Shown in pieces: positions 24,501-34,800 of a stretch of DNA of 43,037 nucleotides. The position numbers and the translations under genes are program-made. The DNA lies in the IMG/VR virus record IMGVR_UViG_3300032194_000093, positions 1 to 43,037 of that record; one strand, 5' to 3'. The notes under the pieces were generated by a model. The model ran no database searches and had not been told where the DNA came from. It worked only from the letters and a program-made list of their open reading frames with translations. The DNA is from a virus. Numbering within the stretch: the first letter of the stretch is position 1; each line of letters begins with the position of its first letter.

Positions 24501-26658
24501 TCCTAGCACCAAATCCATCTTCATCTAGAAGAGACTCTCCTGGTTGGAACGTTCCTGATAGAGTTGTTACAAAAAGATTTCTTCCGAAACTATAGTTATT
24601 AGTTTCGTCAGACTCAATAACGCCATATGCTTTACTATCACGACCTACAACATACTTTCCGGATGTAAATCCTAATTGAGGACGTTTTTCTAGTTTAATT
24701 TTAGTGAAATATCTAGGAGCAAAATAAGAGAAATTAAAAGTGCTATTGTATGGTTCTAGACCACTTTCTACTCTACCCTTAGATAGAACAATGTCTAGAT
24801 CTTCATTAAAACCTTGCCCTCTTTGTACAAGAGAATAATTTTTGGGTTTTGCTGTTCCAACAACAGGATGTAGAGTTTCGTTGTAATCAGCAACAAAAGC
24901 ATATGGGTTGACGTTGAAAGCATCTACTTCTGATTTCCATACATATCTAAACTTACCATCACCACTTTCGTCATACTCAAATAGGTAACTGTCTAATAAA
25001 GATTTTTCACCAATGACTGTAAGTTCGGCAAATAGCTGTAACTCATCTGGATTTACTTCTAATCTATTAACGATAGACTTACCAATAACATCAACTTTAT
25101 CAACAGTGGTTGGAGTTCCAGAACCATCGGTAGTTTTAGAGAACCATAATTCATCAGGAAGATCCTGTAAAATAGGAGATTCGTTTAGAAGTTGAATGTA
25201 AATTGTCTTGACACCTAGATCTAGACCAAATGGAGAATATCTTCTGCTAACTGTTGTCTTAAAAGACCCAGCGGATTCCAGTCCATTCGATCCAATAGTT
25301 CCATCATTGAATAAAGAACTAAAGTAGACATCAGGATATGAAGTAAGTTCTCCACCAACTGTATTGAGAGGAACTGTTCCGGCAATATTGGTAATTTTGT
25401 ATGAGGAAAGACCTTCAGACTTCAATAATACATTATCTCTTTCGATAGTATCTCTTGCCTTATCAACCTCTACGTTTTTAGTAGACTTGTTAACAATCTC
25501 GTATCCTCTAACGTATGCTTTACCAGATCCAACAGACAGAATCATTTTAGAATCTGCTTCTGTTTCAGACAATCCATTTACTGTTCCTTCATCGGATAAA
25601 GGATAGATACCAGAGTTGCCATCTTTTTGATAAAACTCTCTAATTTCTGTAGTGAAGTTATCTACAACATAGTCTCCAGACTCGTCGTAAGTTCTTCTTG
25701 CTAGCGTATCTTCTAGTAATGTGTAATCTGCTGGTTGTACTTCTTTCTCAATTACACCCTGATTAACTCTCACCAACTCAATAAAGTTGTTATCTGTAGA
25801 TTGATTATAATCAACTCTGGTTAAATCTAATACAATCTGTAGTCTATGTGCTCCGGGAGCAGAACTGTTCGAGTATCCTCTTGCGTTATCATATAACGTA
25901 GAATCTTGTTCCGGGGTTACTACATTTTCTTTGATGCTAAATCCAACCTTTGAAGAGGTTTGATCAGAATACTTATCAATGACTAGAATCTGTTTCTCAT
26001 TCCTTACAAAGTATCCATTTACAAAATAAATTCCTTCTTCTACTTCTACTGCGCTAGCAAATCCCATCGCTGGACTTGCTAAAATAGTTCTATCCCCTGT
26101 TACTGGGTTCTCCAAAGTAATAGAAGTTGGTAGAACGCTTCCATCTACACCAACAACTAATAATGGAGTATTAATTCCTCCAACAACTTCTAGTGTTTCT
26201 CCTTGTCTAAAAGTTGTTTCGTTATTTGAGTCACCACTATTAATATAGTTTATGAATAAAGTATCAGATTCATCGCTAGTAGCATACGATGCTTCTACGA
26301 CAGTTCCCACAACACCAGAAGTAATACCTCGTAGTTGTTCTCCGATTAAAAGTTTAATATCATATCTTTGGTAGATAATACTACCATCTTCTTGAGCAAT
26401 ACCGACTTCAGATATTGAAGACAGTTTGACATAATCAAGTCTCTTATTAAGACCTACTTCCCCCGGTACTACCTGTTGTCCCTGCTTAAAAGAATACTTT
26501 CCAATACTCTCAATCTGGTTTTGTAGAACAGATTGTAAAGTAGTTAGTTCTCTAGACTGAATAGAATATCCAGGTCTAAAGAGAACTTTGTAGAAGTTCT
26601 TACCAGCATCAAAATCATCAAAATAAGGAGCTGCATTAATGTTAGTCTTCTGTGGCAT
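18586..26658 (-). CDS. Giant DUF4815-type virion structural protein, 2690 aa
   Basis: The N-terminus (NAAPYFDDFDAGKNFYKVLF, then RPGYSIQSRELTTLQSVLQN) is a clear match by eye to the DUF4815-type start of large T4-like cyanophage and pelagiphage virion proteins. Typical further motifs are LARRTYDESGDY at about residue 315 and GKAYVRGYEI at about 376. A coiled-coil segment MRDIGKLEKRIERLELYTTL lies near 1350. Two GSGY-like beta modules sit near 730-795 and 1935-2005. The C-terminus (EFSSYAVKIIMKTDDPASPP) is typical of the group. Only two cysteines are seen, in contrast to the next large protein. It follows gp8, so a wedge-periphery or baseplate-rim role is likely, perhaps replacing T4 gp9/gp10 functions; that is inference. 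A terminator lies between gp8 and this gene. AGGAAA about 15 nt before the ATG is a weak Shine-Dalgarno candidate. Confidence 0.85.
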   Translation of the reverse strand: MPQKTNINAAPYFDDFDAGKNFYKVLFRPGYSIQSRELTTLQSVLQNQIESIGKYSFKQGQQVVPGEVGLNKRLDYVKLSSISEVGIAQEDGSIIYQRYDIKLLIGEQLRGITSGVVGTVVEASYATSDESDTLFINYINSGDSNNETTFRQGETLEVVGGINTPLLVVGVDGSVLPTSITLENPVTGDRTILASPAMGFASAVEVEEGIYFVNGYFVRNEKQILVIDKYSDQTSSKVGFSIKENVVTPEQDSTLYDNARGYSNSSAPGAHRLQIVLDLTRVDYNQSTDNNFIELVRVNQGVIEKEVQPADYTLLEDTLARRTYDESGDYVVDNFTTEIREFYQKDGNSGIYPLSDEGTVNGLSETEADSKMILSVGSGKAYVRGYEIVNKSTKNVEVDKARDTIERDNVLLKSEGLSSYKITNIAGTVPLNTVGGELTSYPDVYFSSLFNDGTIGSNGLESAGSFKTTVSRRYSPFGLDLGVKTIYIQLLNESPILQDLPDELWFSKTTDGSGTPTTVDKVDVIGKSIVNRLEVNPDELQLFAELTVIGEKSLLDSYLFEYDESGDGKFRYVWKSEVDAFNVNPYAFVADYNETLHPVVGTAKPKNYSLVQRGQGFNEDLDIVLSKGRVESGLEPYNSTFNFSYFAPRYFTKIKLEKRPQLGFTSGKYVVGRDSKAYGVIESDETNNYSFGRNLFVTTLSGTFQPGESLLDEDGFGARIADENTISHFVVNFRGSGYTDSGATRAKIVVNGRELDTAVVEARVFGGTVYAVDIVDRNRFNEKYVATPIVSVTPDQGGVNNARVTAVLNKDTVKTYNNQNIKSFGSVYNTYRFTADIDTTSSEYATSSQVTSFTFSGKKGTKFITCNGFGTDLSQNITNGDLIQYTDDNGTIIKNIVQSYTDSGGVVKSTIFLDYTLPADVTNATVVVVRPFVSNATKSSLVFPTGSKQVASLVKDTADTRFKYFIRKDFVSDLAASGSVITFSAQLTSGTQRFARYNEENFIVTVLDAGDSTAVSTGDIVYIPERYVQINSSVATSTEVTAGSLVISLPTSYFLGEGQGSLTVFPKLKLTATIEIDKARPRLKTSITNRRISVVSGGDRVIPLRGTNYDENTIESLTYSDVYKLRYVYEGTTSNPPDADAAGNLVSGTDITYKYTFDDGQRDTYYDVSRIVLKPGFDPPAGQLLIAFDYFEHSLGDFSTVDSYVHQAGVPAGEIPTFNSSVFGTVSLKDVIDFRPKVDSESTITGFQDTSILNQSASLSFTGPGGIPTLTPAIDSNLEYTFSFSEKQYLDRMDGIFLSKNGEVIVEKGNPSLNPSKPEIIDDSIAIAYLHIPAFTNTSKDVRVIPVDNKRYTMRDIGKLEKRIERLELYTTLSILEQQALNMQVKDDLGIDRFKSGFFVDAFEAHSVGNLRSIDYQCAIDSQQSVLRPQSKEDSFILKEVNTREDQRNISGYTISNGVVTLPYEKQRLLGNDNATDTINPNPFVVIQYVGDASISPTIDQWYDTSVEPLVVDTNTKLNSILLAKENPKESLSSLFESFIVNWVGTDKTLFNIDSLADITSENVVSSTAAATVASSSNVSPQNNELGKGVNSKIVNGKAVSTGVQFFARSIPVKFTINRLKSNTKVYLYLDGVDIGRWANPDITYTGVAGNSLTTFGNELITDSNGSLSGIVLVPAGQPPRLNTTWTGDVETVQYDLSAGEVRITEGSKNLLFSSSETNAPKEDLDTYAEVQFYASGIIPANPQSIISTGISYFKANEGVQLANSNTDQEIKPNPLAQTFKIENFNGGVFSTGVDLFFTKKSSDVPIRVYLTNVESGVPGKYILPGSQSTLSPKTKLKVYLTGDTETVTIAKGENATGVISSGSGPVEDVLDKNGISLGDQLSTTFTLNKEQTYTLILSNHNGTSFIQNEDLRFDSVTLSNNQTNRNAKISIAKDSGRVVDLRVTATGEKYNGASITIESPQLPGGSTASADIQVSNGSVFNVDLVLSGKGYTEAPAVIVKGIGTGASGAFVESIIEIDTPAVSMGVAVDTDTNRSTVASRFEFKYPVYLQNNTEYALSIETDSIDYELWSSKLGENEITTNSSVTTQPLLGSVYKSQNTGNFTEDLFEDIKFTLYKASFITDQPAELLLTNENLGYELLDASPFETSVRSPVNATSSLFKGNNAIVKVSHRDNGFEDREKSYVFFKQAEDVGGISSVTLNSELFEVSNSGVDTYNITSPSRAGSNIIGGGSRVLASYNRKYERLYAQVSYLQLDQTSIEAMVKTTNIVPVDSNTQNYTSYQVSPYEKTFLNEQHYFLNQKVIASRINQVINSVDNSLEYKIALSSSNPNLSPVIDLNAASVKTVSNRVENATGTETRYGKRYQELRFLPSYTVDFIFVGDPADIEVGVTVLGNNSGALGTIIEWDGVSRATINISTSSNYIIGETATLATAAGVTITSVTSTINDIQELDYDFSEGSNIVASYPLEVTTTYDNTINGRVVEWDSQKNVLLVDTPYQPINSNFEDEITAGSVYVRQPDTTEQQQDIFRVGDIIESTDGKYLQIGSMIFAPGVDYVSDTESKNSSSIAKYVSKEVFINSPGTSIDVRITATVKDTENIKVFYKFKKSSSQENFDDINWIGFNSDGNPDNSDIATSSNSISGNYESQSSYQEFKYSVSNLVEFSSYAVKIIMKTDDPASPPKVQDLRAVASF

Positions 26659-26686
26659 GAGAGTACATTATTTCCTGGGGAGTGAA

Positions 26687-26711
26687 AAACGGTCCCCCGG
26701 AGGGGACCGTT
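26687..26711 (-). terminator. Rho-independent terminator downstream of gp8
   Basis: A perfect 10-bp inverted repeat (AACGGTCCCC / GGGGACCGTT) with a 4-base loop is followed, on the minus strand, by TTTTTC. The stem is GC-rich in an AT-rich context. It lies 12 nt beyond the gp8 stop and 28 nt before the next start codon. The T-run is only on the side expected for leftward transcripts. Confidence 0.85.
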
Positions 26712-26723
26712 ATAATATTTAGA

Positions 26724-28763
26724 TCAGAACTCGATGACGAGTTTGATATCTTCAATCTGGTCAGGAGCACGGGTGATTAGTCTTCTGTTCTCTAGGTAGA
26801 GGATGTCTCCAGTATTAGGAGCAATCTCAGAAGCACGTAAACCATTTACGAACTTAGTAGGAGCATCGGTGATGTTATCAACGTCACCAACTTCTCCGCT
26901 ACTAGCACCAGTGATAGGACCAACACCAACAACAGTAGCATCTTCGAAGTCTCTTACAACACCCTTGTCTGTATGCTCAGTAACAGACTGGTAGTAAGAA
27001 ACGATACCAGTGGTAGCGCCAGTTGATTCGAAGGAAACAACACGACCCTTAGCAACACCAGATCCAGAAGAACGAGGTTGTGTGATTAACTCATCAACAT
27101 CGAAACCATCATCGGTTAGGTTGGTAACAGCAATCTGCTTGAGGTTGCTGAGAGTCTCTTCTCTTGCTGGAGAAAGAGTATCGGAATCAGGATCCTTGAG
27201 AATACCGATTCTTCTGAAATCGTTATCTACAGGGAAGTCTCCGTCACCTTCGGCATAAGTTAGGCGGATGTTTGCCATAACACGCTTAACATTAAACTCA
27301 CGCTCAATGCTACGAGCAGGAGCAACTGGGATGCTGTTTCCACCGGCACCATGACCACCCTTAGGCGAGATGATGAACTCTAGAGCAGTTTCTAGATCTC
27401 CAACTGCTACGCCAGTTGTAGCAGAAGCAGCGAATGTGTCGGTGAGGAAAAGACCAGCAGGAGAACCGTCATAAGTAATGCCGTCTTCTAAAGAGATGTA
27501 AGCATATGTATATCCCGATCCAGGATCAACAATACTTACATTAGCGATTCTAGCACCATTCGATGTGAAAGATACAACACCACCTGTACCATCTCCTAGG
27601 ATAGGGGAGAAGTAAGGTTGTCCAATGTCAGGAAGTGTAGTTGCTCCGTTTTCAATGACAACAGATTGAATACCACCATCGATGGCATTTTGCTCGGTTT
27701 GAATTCTATCAGAACCATTGTTGATCTCAGCTAGAGATACAGGCAAGAAGTCTGTAGAGAGGAAACGTAGAACGTCGTCAATAGGAAGCTTGTACATAAA
27801 CTTCCAGACATATCCTTCACTTGGGTCATAGATGACAGGAGCAGGAGCAACAGCTTGTCCGCCACCTAGGTTCTCAAGGAAAAGACCTTGCTCAGCCTGT
27901 CCACCGACAGCAGGATCTCTGTAGAGACCAGCAGCAGGTGCTCTAGAAGGTTCTCTAGTAGCAGCGATACCATCGGGGTTTAGGTCATCCGAACCATTAT
28001 AGAGACACTTGAATACTTCGTAGTCTCCATTCATTACATAGAACTTCATGTTACCTAGAGAATCCTGCTGAGGAATGCTAGAACCTCTATCAGTAACAGC
28101 ATTAGAACCAGGCTTACCAACTGTACCGTTGTTAGGAGCGGGATTTGTGGAATAGTCGTTCTTGTACATATCATATACGTCGGTTCCGGCACCAAGTTGC
28201 CAGTTGTAACGACGAATAACGCCTCTGGTGAAGGCAATAGTCATTCTCTTAGCGGCGATGATATCATCGAACACTTCGAAATATTCCTTATCGTTGTCAA
28301 ACGCTACAGGAACGGTTGTGTCATCGTTAGAATAACGATATACACCAGCAAAAGCTGTAGAGTTGGTAGCATCGCCAGCATCACCAGCACCGGTAATAGT
28401 AATTTCTTCCCCGGTTCCAGGTGTTGTGTTGGTGAAGACATCACCACCTACGTTAGTTAGTAAAAGACCGTTCTCATAAACTTCAGCAATAGTAGCCGTG
28501 AAGTTGAAGGAGTTGGCAACGCTAATGGTAGCACCTTTAGCGCCAACATCCCATCCAGCACCAACGTTTACACGACCATATGTTTCTAGGAAGACTTCCC
28601 ATCTTTGGGGACGACCAACGAAGAAATACATAGTATTTCTTTCTTCAGTCGGATCGTAAGTACCAATGGGGTTGCCATCATCATCATAGAAATCATCACC
28701 TAGAGCACTAATAAATTGCTCGGCATTATAAATTCTAAACTTATCAGAAATGATTGCACTCAT
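26724..28763 (-). CDS. 8: Baseplate wedge protein gp8, expanded form, 679 aa
   Basis: This is a homologue of T4 gp8, a wedge component that contacts gp7 and gp10. T4 landmarks are present in order: KFR near the start (residues 8-10), MYFFVGRPQRW (45-55, T4 has YVTFGRSEPW), YVMNGDYEVFKCLYNG (242-257), EGYVWKFMYKLP (316-327, T4 GYVWEYLFEIP), DFRRIGILKDP (515-525) and GDILYLENR with PDQIEDIKLVIEF at the C-terminus (T4 GEMIYMENR, DQTEEINILFTF). It is about twice the T4 length of 334; the extra sequence lies mainly at about 75-190, 345-470 and 540-640, and one insert carries a GSGY module. It has a perfect late-promoter box and a strong Shine-Dalgarno, and a terminator follows, so it could be a separately regulated single-gene unit. 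Confidence 0.93.
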   Translation of the reverse strand: MSAIISDKFRIYNAEQFISALGDDFYDDDGNPIGTYDPTEERNTMYFFVGRPQRWEVFLETYGRVNVGAGWDVGAKGATISVANSFNFTATIAEVYENGLLLTNVGGDVFTNTTPGTGEEITITGAGDAGDATNSTAFAGVYRYSNDDTTVPVAFDNDKEYFEVFDDIIAAKRMTIAFTRGVIRRYNWQLGAGTDVYDMYKNDYSTNPAPNNGTVGKPGSNAVTDRGSSIPQQDSLGNMKFYVMNGDYEVFKCLYNGSDDLNPDGIAATREPSRAPAAGLYRDPAVGGQAEQGLFLENLGGGQAVAPAPVIYDPSEGYVWKFMYKLPIDDVLRFLSTDFLPVSLAEINNGSDRIQTEQNAIDGGIQSVVIENGATTLPDIGQPYFSPILGDGTGGVVSFTSNGARIANVSIVDPGSGYTYAYISLEDGITYDGSPAGLFLTDTFAASATTGVAVGDLETALEFIISPKGGHGAGGNSIPVAPARSIEREFNVKRVMANIRLTYAEGDGDFPVDNDFRRIGILKDPDSDTLSPAREETLSNLKQIAVTNLTDDGFDVDELITQPRSSGSGVAKGRVVSFESTGATTGIVSYYQSVTEHTDKGVVRDFEDATVVGVGPITGASSGEVGDVDNITDAPTKFVNGLRASEIAPNTGDILYLENRRLITRAPDQIEDIKLVIEF

Positions 28764-28770
28764 TTAAAAA

Positions 28771-28780
28771 ATCTCCTTTT
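28771..28780 (-). promoter_or_regulatory. Strong Shine-Dalgarno of gp8
   Basis: The minus strand reads AAAAGGAGAT, with GGAG ending 9 nt before the ATG at 28763. It is one of only two strong Shine-Dalgarno sequences seen in the window. Confidence 0.8.
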
Positions 28781-28802
28781 GTGGTTGATATTTTTATACT
28801 CT

Positions 28803-28810
28803 TATTTATA
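28803..28810 (-). promoter_or_regulatory. Late promoter box TATAAATA upstream of gp8
   Basis: The minus strand reads TATAAATA, the exact T4 late-promoter consensus, 40-47 nt before the gp8 start. It lies in the 52-nt gap after the gp7-like gene. Confidence 0.8.
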
Positions 28811-28815
28811 CAAGA

Positions 28816-31800
28816 TTACCCGATAGTTCTTACGTAAGATGTAGCAGAAGCATGAGTCTGAACCGTAGTTCCATTGACGCCTCTGGTGATTCCAATAAGA
28901 GTTGTTCCGGACAATCCAGTGTACTCAATTTCTTCAATGATATGGTTAGCAGGATCAGGATCTGATGTATCACCAATCAAGATTCTACCAGAAGTTGGCC
29001 AATCTAAATCAGTCAAGTTTACAGTAGAATTGATAGTGACAGCAATAGTTTCGGTATTTAACAGATCAACACCAAGAGTACCACCTATTTCATTAATAGA
29101 TGGGAAACCAAGATTGAACGTTGATCCATTAGGTCTAATGCTAGACTCTCCTCGTTCAAACTCTTGAATCTCATAGGAACCTAAAGTTTCGAATAGGTTA
29201 GCGTTAATATTTAACGAACCATTGGAGAGGAAAACATTTCTCTCGTATTGAGCAAAGCTTCCTCCTAAGGTAGTTTGTAAGTAACCACCCGATGCTAGAT
29301 CACCCTCATTTAGATAATCAACAATACCAGTCGAAATTTCAAGTTTTGTTTCTTGAGTCTCACCTTCGACTACAGCAGCACTGGCGAGATCAGATACTAC
29401 ATCAATCTCTACCTCTGTATCAGAAGATACAAGTGCTAAGTCTTCTGTTGGTCTAATGTCAACTGGGGCGATAGCACCGGCACCAAATGGTCTGACGATT
29501 TCCTGGAAGACATTGACATCAACCTGGGCAGTTCTGATAATGTTACGAACAATGTTGGTGGAAATATCTTGTGGTTCGAAGGCAACAACTTCGATGAACG
29601 AAACAAAGACTGGGGGAGTCTCATTAGGATCATCAGGGATGCTGTCAAGGTTGGTGACAATGCTAAGCATTCCAACATCACCATATAGTGTTCCGCCTTC
29701 TGTAGGTTCACCGATAGTTCTAACGATTTCGGTCTTGCTTCCGAATTCAGTAAATGGCGTGATTTCAATAGTCTTATCGATGAAGATCTGTAGAGAAATG
29801 TCCTGAATAAGAACTTCTCTAGGAATAATAAGCTGTTGATCAGGATCTTCGGGATCAGCACCAGGAACAGTCTCTGTAAAGAATACTTCGAATGGGAATG
29901 CCGCCGTTGGCATGTTGTATTCGGCATAGAATCCTTGACCGTTAGGTACACCGAGGGAATCCAAGTGACTATTGGGATAATCTCTTTCGATCTGTTTCTC
30001 AATGCTGAGAGAAGTTTGATCATGCTCAATCTGGAAGATTCTCTCGTTGTTCTGAACAACGCCAAGTTCATCACCCTGGAATGGGGTAGCAAGGAAGAGT
30101 GCCTCACCAGAGATATCTCTTGGGAACTCACCGCTTCTTTCTTGAGCACCACCGGACCATAGACGTACAAACTTAGGAACATCATTTGCTTCGACTGGTG
30201 TTCCATCGCCATATGCTCTAACATCACTTCCGTTGAGGAAAGAGGTGACTGGAGTTTCTGGATCAAAGGCAATAAAGAGTTCCTGACCATTAATCTTGGA
30301 TCCACCTATGAGAATCTCAGCAACAATACTCTTAATTGTTTCACTGAACTGGAACTGGAAGATACGCTCATCATTATGTACAAGGTTAATATTATCACCT
30401 ACAAATGGGGTATCTAACGTTAGTATCTGACCATTTTCGCCTATAGCAGTCTGTCCTCTGTATTCAGCACCACCAGACCACAGAGGAACTTCATAAGTTC
30501 TCTCAAATGTAACTGTGGATGGATCTACAGCAGGAGAAACGACTTGAAGTTGAGATACAACAGCATCATCGATTTCAACAATTTCAGGACCAATAAGTTC
30601 AGTAACAATACCATTGAGAAGAACCTTCTCGAATGGATTAATAGTTAGAGTGATAAACGAATCTACAACCTCAACAGAATCAAATTCAGCTTCATAATCA
30701 ACAGGAAGAATTTTGTCATAGAAGAATTCGGCACTTAAATCTGTCTGGAAGTGCTGAATCTGGAAAATACGTGTATCGTTGTGTACAACTGCTAAAGGAT
30801 CAAACGTAGCGGTGACTGTAATCTCAACAGGTTTAATCTTGTCGTAGGAGAAGATTACATCCAACATACGAACTTCATCATCTAGATTAATTCCAGTGAC
30901 GGAAGTAGAACCTAAGGCAATATCTACAATAGAAGTATCAGGTGTTACAACTTGTAACTGGGATACAACAGCATCATCGATCTCAATTACTTCAGGTCCG
31001 ATAAGTTCAGTAACAATACCATTGAGAAGAACCTTCTCAACTGGATTAATAATTAGTTTGACAAAACTCTCTACCTCCTTCATGTCGGATAGAGATAGAG
31101 CACTCTCAGACTTAGTGATGTACTCGGAACTTAAGTTGATATCTACAACAGAAGTATCTTCAAACTCTCTTACAATCTGTAACTGAGATACAACAGCATC
31201 ATCAATTTCGACAACCTCAGGACCGATTAGTTCAGTAAGAATACCATTGATAAGAACCTTCTCGAATGGATTGATAATAGATGTTATGAACGATTCTACA
31301 TTTTTAACATCAACAGGTGGAGTCTCAATTTCTAGAGGATAGAATTTAAAGAGTTCATACTCAAAACTAATCTGAGCAGATAATGGAGAATCTACGAATG
31401 CTGTAACCTGTAAGAACTCAGTGATCTGTGTCTGAGAAATACTTAGATTCTGAGATTCTATTGGGAGCTGTAAAGTAGATACAATACCCTGGTTGTAAGA
31501 AGCTGCTAAGGATCCTTCTGGGTAGAAACTACTCTGTGGAAGGTCAAACTGACCTACAATTTCATTTTCAAATACAGCGATTGTCTGTACAGGAACAATA
31601 GCACCAGGAACAACGATAATACCACCAGACTGGAATTCAACACTAATGTCTTCAATACCTAAGAATACAACACTATCGAAGTCATCAATGATTTGAACAG
31701 TGACAACAGAGTCTAAAGATCTTAGGGCAAGATCATCTGCCTCATACTGGTTCTGGACCTGCTTACTAATAGGAGTGAAGTTTTCTTCGATGACTGGCAT

Positions 31801-34800
31801 CGAAACATCACCGAAGGCAGAAGCACTAAATCCATCAAATAGTTCTGGTGGCTGAATAATCGTCTCGATATCAGCATCACGAACATTGAGAAGAGCAGGT
31901 TCTAGTCTGGCAAATGATCCAGCAAAGTGATCTGCTTCAAAGGTGCTACCAACACCAGATCGAGGTGGATCCGCTACGCCCCTATCTACAATAAAGAAAC
32001 GATCTTCAGTTCTTCTATCATAAATTACTCTTTCATAATCAATAATAAGCTGTCCTTCATCTGGGAAGTGAGAAGCACTGTTTACGTAAAGGATAGTATC
32101 GCCAATCAAGAAGTCGGCATCAAGTCTAGCGACCTGATTTGAATCAACAGGAACAGGACTCAAGAAGAATTTATCTGTTGCTACCTGCTGATAGAATAGA
32201 GTAATTTCACTTCTTTCGATGAAAGGATCATCTAATACAGCGAAATTGACAGTCTGAGTGATTGTCTTAATAACAATCTCTTCCTTGGACAGAGCATTGA
32301 AGAATACTTCTGTAGGATCAAACTCAGTGATTCCGGCGTTGATTTGAAGATCAACCTCAACCACAGAAACATCGGATTCGATTTGGATGATAACAGTAAT
32401 TTCATCACTGATATCCTGGAACTCAGGTGCCGATACATTAACAATAGTAGCCTCGATAAGTGCCTGAGAACCTTCGTTGAGGATAAAGATACTATCAATC
32501 TTGGTAAGAGATGGTTGAATCTTTAAATCATTAAACCTTGCTAGAGATACAGTATTGATATATCTGTTTGGATTTCTGTAAACCTCATATCGTTTTGCTA
32601 CCACAACTTGTGGAGGCACTTCATATCCATATCCAGGTTCTAGTAAGTTAACACTTACAATACCTCCAAACCAAGTAACAGATGCTCTAGCACCACCACC
32701 AGCAGGAGTTTGTGGAATGAAGTATAGTTGGGGTGCATCTACGTATCCTTTGGCATACGTTGTCCTTCTGGTGTATTCTTCATTCCATTCTGGTTGATTC
32801 CAGAGTAATTCTGTAACTCTACCCTCAGCATCGATATTAGCAAATATACCAAGACCTTGACCGTTTTGTGGTCCGTTGTAAGCAGAAGTACGTAGTTTTA
32901 CAAAATGATCCTTAGTGACATTTTTACCAACATTTTGCTGAGTCGTAAAACCTTTTCTGTCAATTTCTAATACTTCTCTAAATTTATTTTCACCGGAAAT
33001 TCTAATCTTATCTTGCGGATGTAAATTTTCAAAGAGTTTTGTTCTCTCATAATAACACTTGTCATCATTAGTCCCATCCAACCAGTTAGTGACAAATCTA
33101 CTAACAGAAGTAAGACCATCATTGTTTGTTTCTTCTACAAGAGTATTAGTATAATCGAGACCTCTAATAACATAAGTTTTGGTGTCAATACGACCTATCT
33201 TCTTGATTAATAAAACTTTGTTTTCGAGAAAATCATTATAGTATTGTATATTTGAAGTAATACGGAGAGAAACAGATCCATCAATACCTTGTTTGAAGTC
33301 CTTTATTCGACCTAAAGCAACCTCGGTATCCGGAACAGCAGCATCATATTGTTTGTATTCGAAATCTGCCTGAATAATAATAGGTGATGTACCATTTCCA
33401 TCATAACCACTAAATCCAACAGTAGAAAGCTGTTGTCCGTCTTGTACTCTTTCACCTATATTAAGTCTACCAAATTTAAATTCAACCTGACCCAAGTCTA
33501 AGATCTTAATGTAATCAGCTCTAACATCATAGGCATAAGATCCTTCTGGTCCAACATTTAGGTTAATTAGTCCTGTTGAAATACCATTAGCAGTATTAGA
33601 ATACTCAATGACACCAGACCCCGTTGGTGCTTCTGGGAAAATAATTAAATCAACAAAAGCATCAGGTTCGCCTGGTGTTCCGATATTTTCTTGACGAATA
33701 AATTCAGAACCACCGGTATGTTGGAATACCAATGTCTGATTGAACATAGTGGGGTTAGATACATTGAAACGATAAGTGTTTCCTGGTACAAGGTCTAACG
33801 TCGGCATCAATACCGTATCAATTAATAAATCACCACTTCCATCCTGTCCTACTACGAAAGACTGTGTTGGAATATTGTAGAATGGAATATTACCATATTC
33901 TCTGTCTACTGTGAAGTTTGTTCCTCCATCAACTAATACGTATTGAGCACTCTTTAAGTAAGTTAATCTTTGGTCAATATCTGCTCTGTCGGCAACATAC
34001 AGGGCGCTAATATATTCTGGATATAGTTCAGTATCATAATACCAGTTTAAAGCTTCATCACCATATACAGTACCAGTTATGTTGACATCGAAATCTCTCT
34101 TATACGTATCAGTTTCAAAATTGTGTATTGTATAAAACTGATCCGTAGTCTTACCATAAACGTAGATAATCTCTACCGAATATGATTCGATAGTACCATC
34201 TTCTTGCTCAACGAATGGAATATCTTGTCTAAACGTGATTAAAGGACCAGTGATATTGTACGATTTTCTTGGAATCTGTAACACATTGTTGACAAAAACT
34301 AAAGCATAATCGGGATCTGGTACACTAACAACAGTGCCATCGACACTATTAACAATAGGGAATGGACCTCTTGGTTTTGTTTTTACGTTATCAGTTTCAA
34401 TAGTACCAGAGAAGTAGTTGCCAATACTATAAATGTAACATTTTTGTCCAAGTCGTAATACACGATCTTCTCTTGGATCCTCGGAATCATATAGAGGATC
34501 TTCTACTTCTGGTCTTTCTAAGAAAACAATCTTATCGGGTGTAGAAGGATCCTCATATCTTGTAATTATATAAGATTGTCCATAGCGTTGCTTAACACCA
34601 TCAACAACAACAATTAGTAGTTCGTTATCTTCTGTCTTGGCAATAGATCCATCATCATAGTATAGATCAAAATCACTAGTGATGCTATCAAATTGATCAC
34701 TAATATCTTGGAACTTTCTTAGATATTGAGTATTAAGAGCATCATCAATATATTTCAGATGTTTTCCGTAGAACTTCTGTGCTTCTACAATCTGACCTTC

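Noticed and set aside
26710-26722. TATAAT on the plus strand and CTAAATAT on the minus strand beside the terminator
   Set aside because: The plus-strand element would drive transcription antisense to gp8. The minus-strand element lies upstream of the hairpin and does not match NATAAATA.
29436-30305. A 289-residue minus-strand frame inside the gp7-like gene
   Set aside because: It is a shifted frame of the strong gp7-like frame, which continues uninterrupted through it with clear repeats. The product is rich in Ser/Leu/Arg with no recognisable motif.
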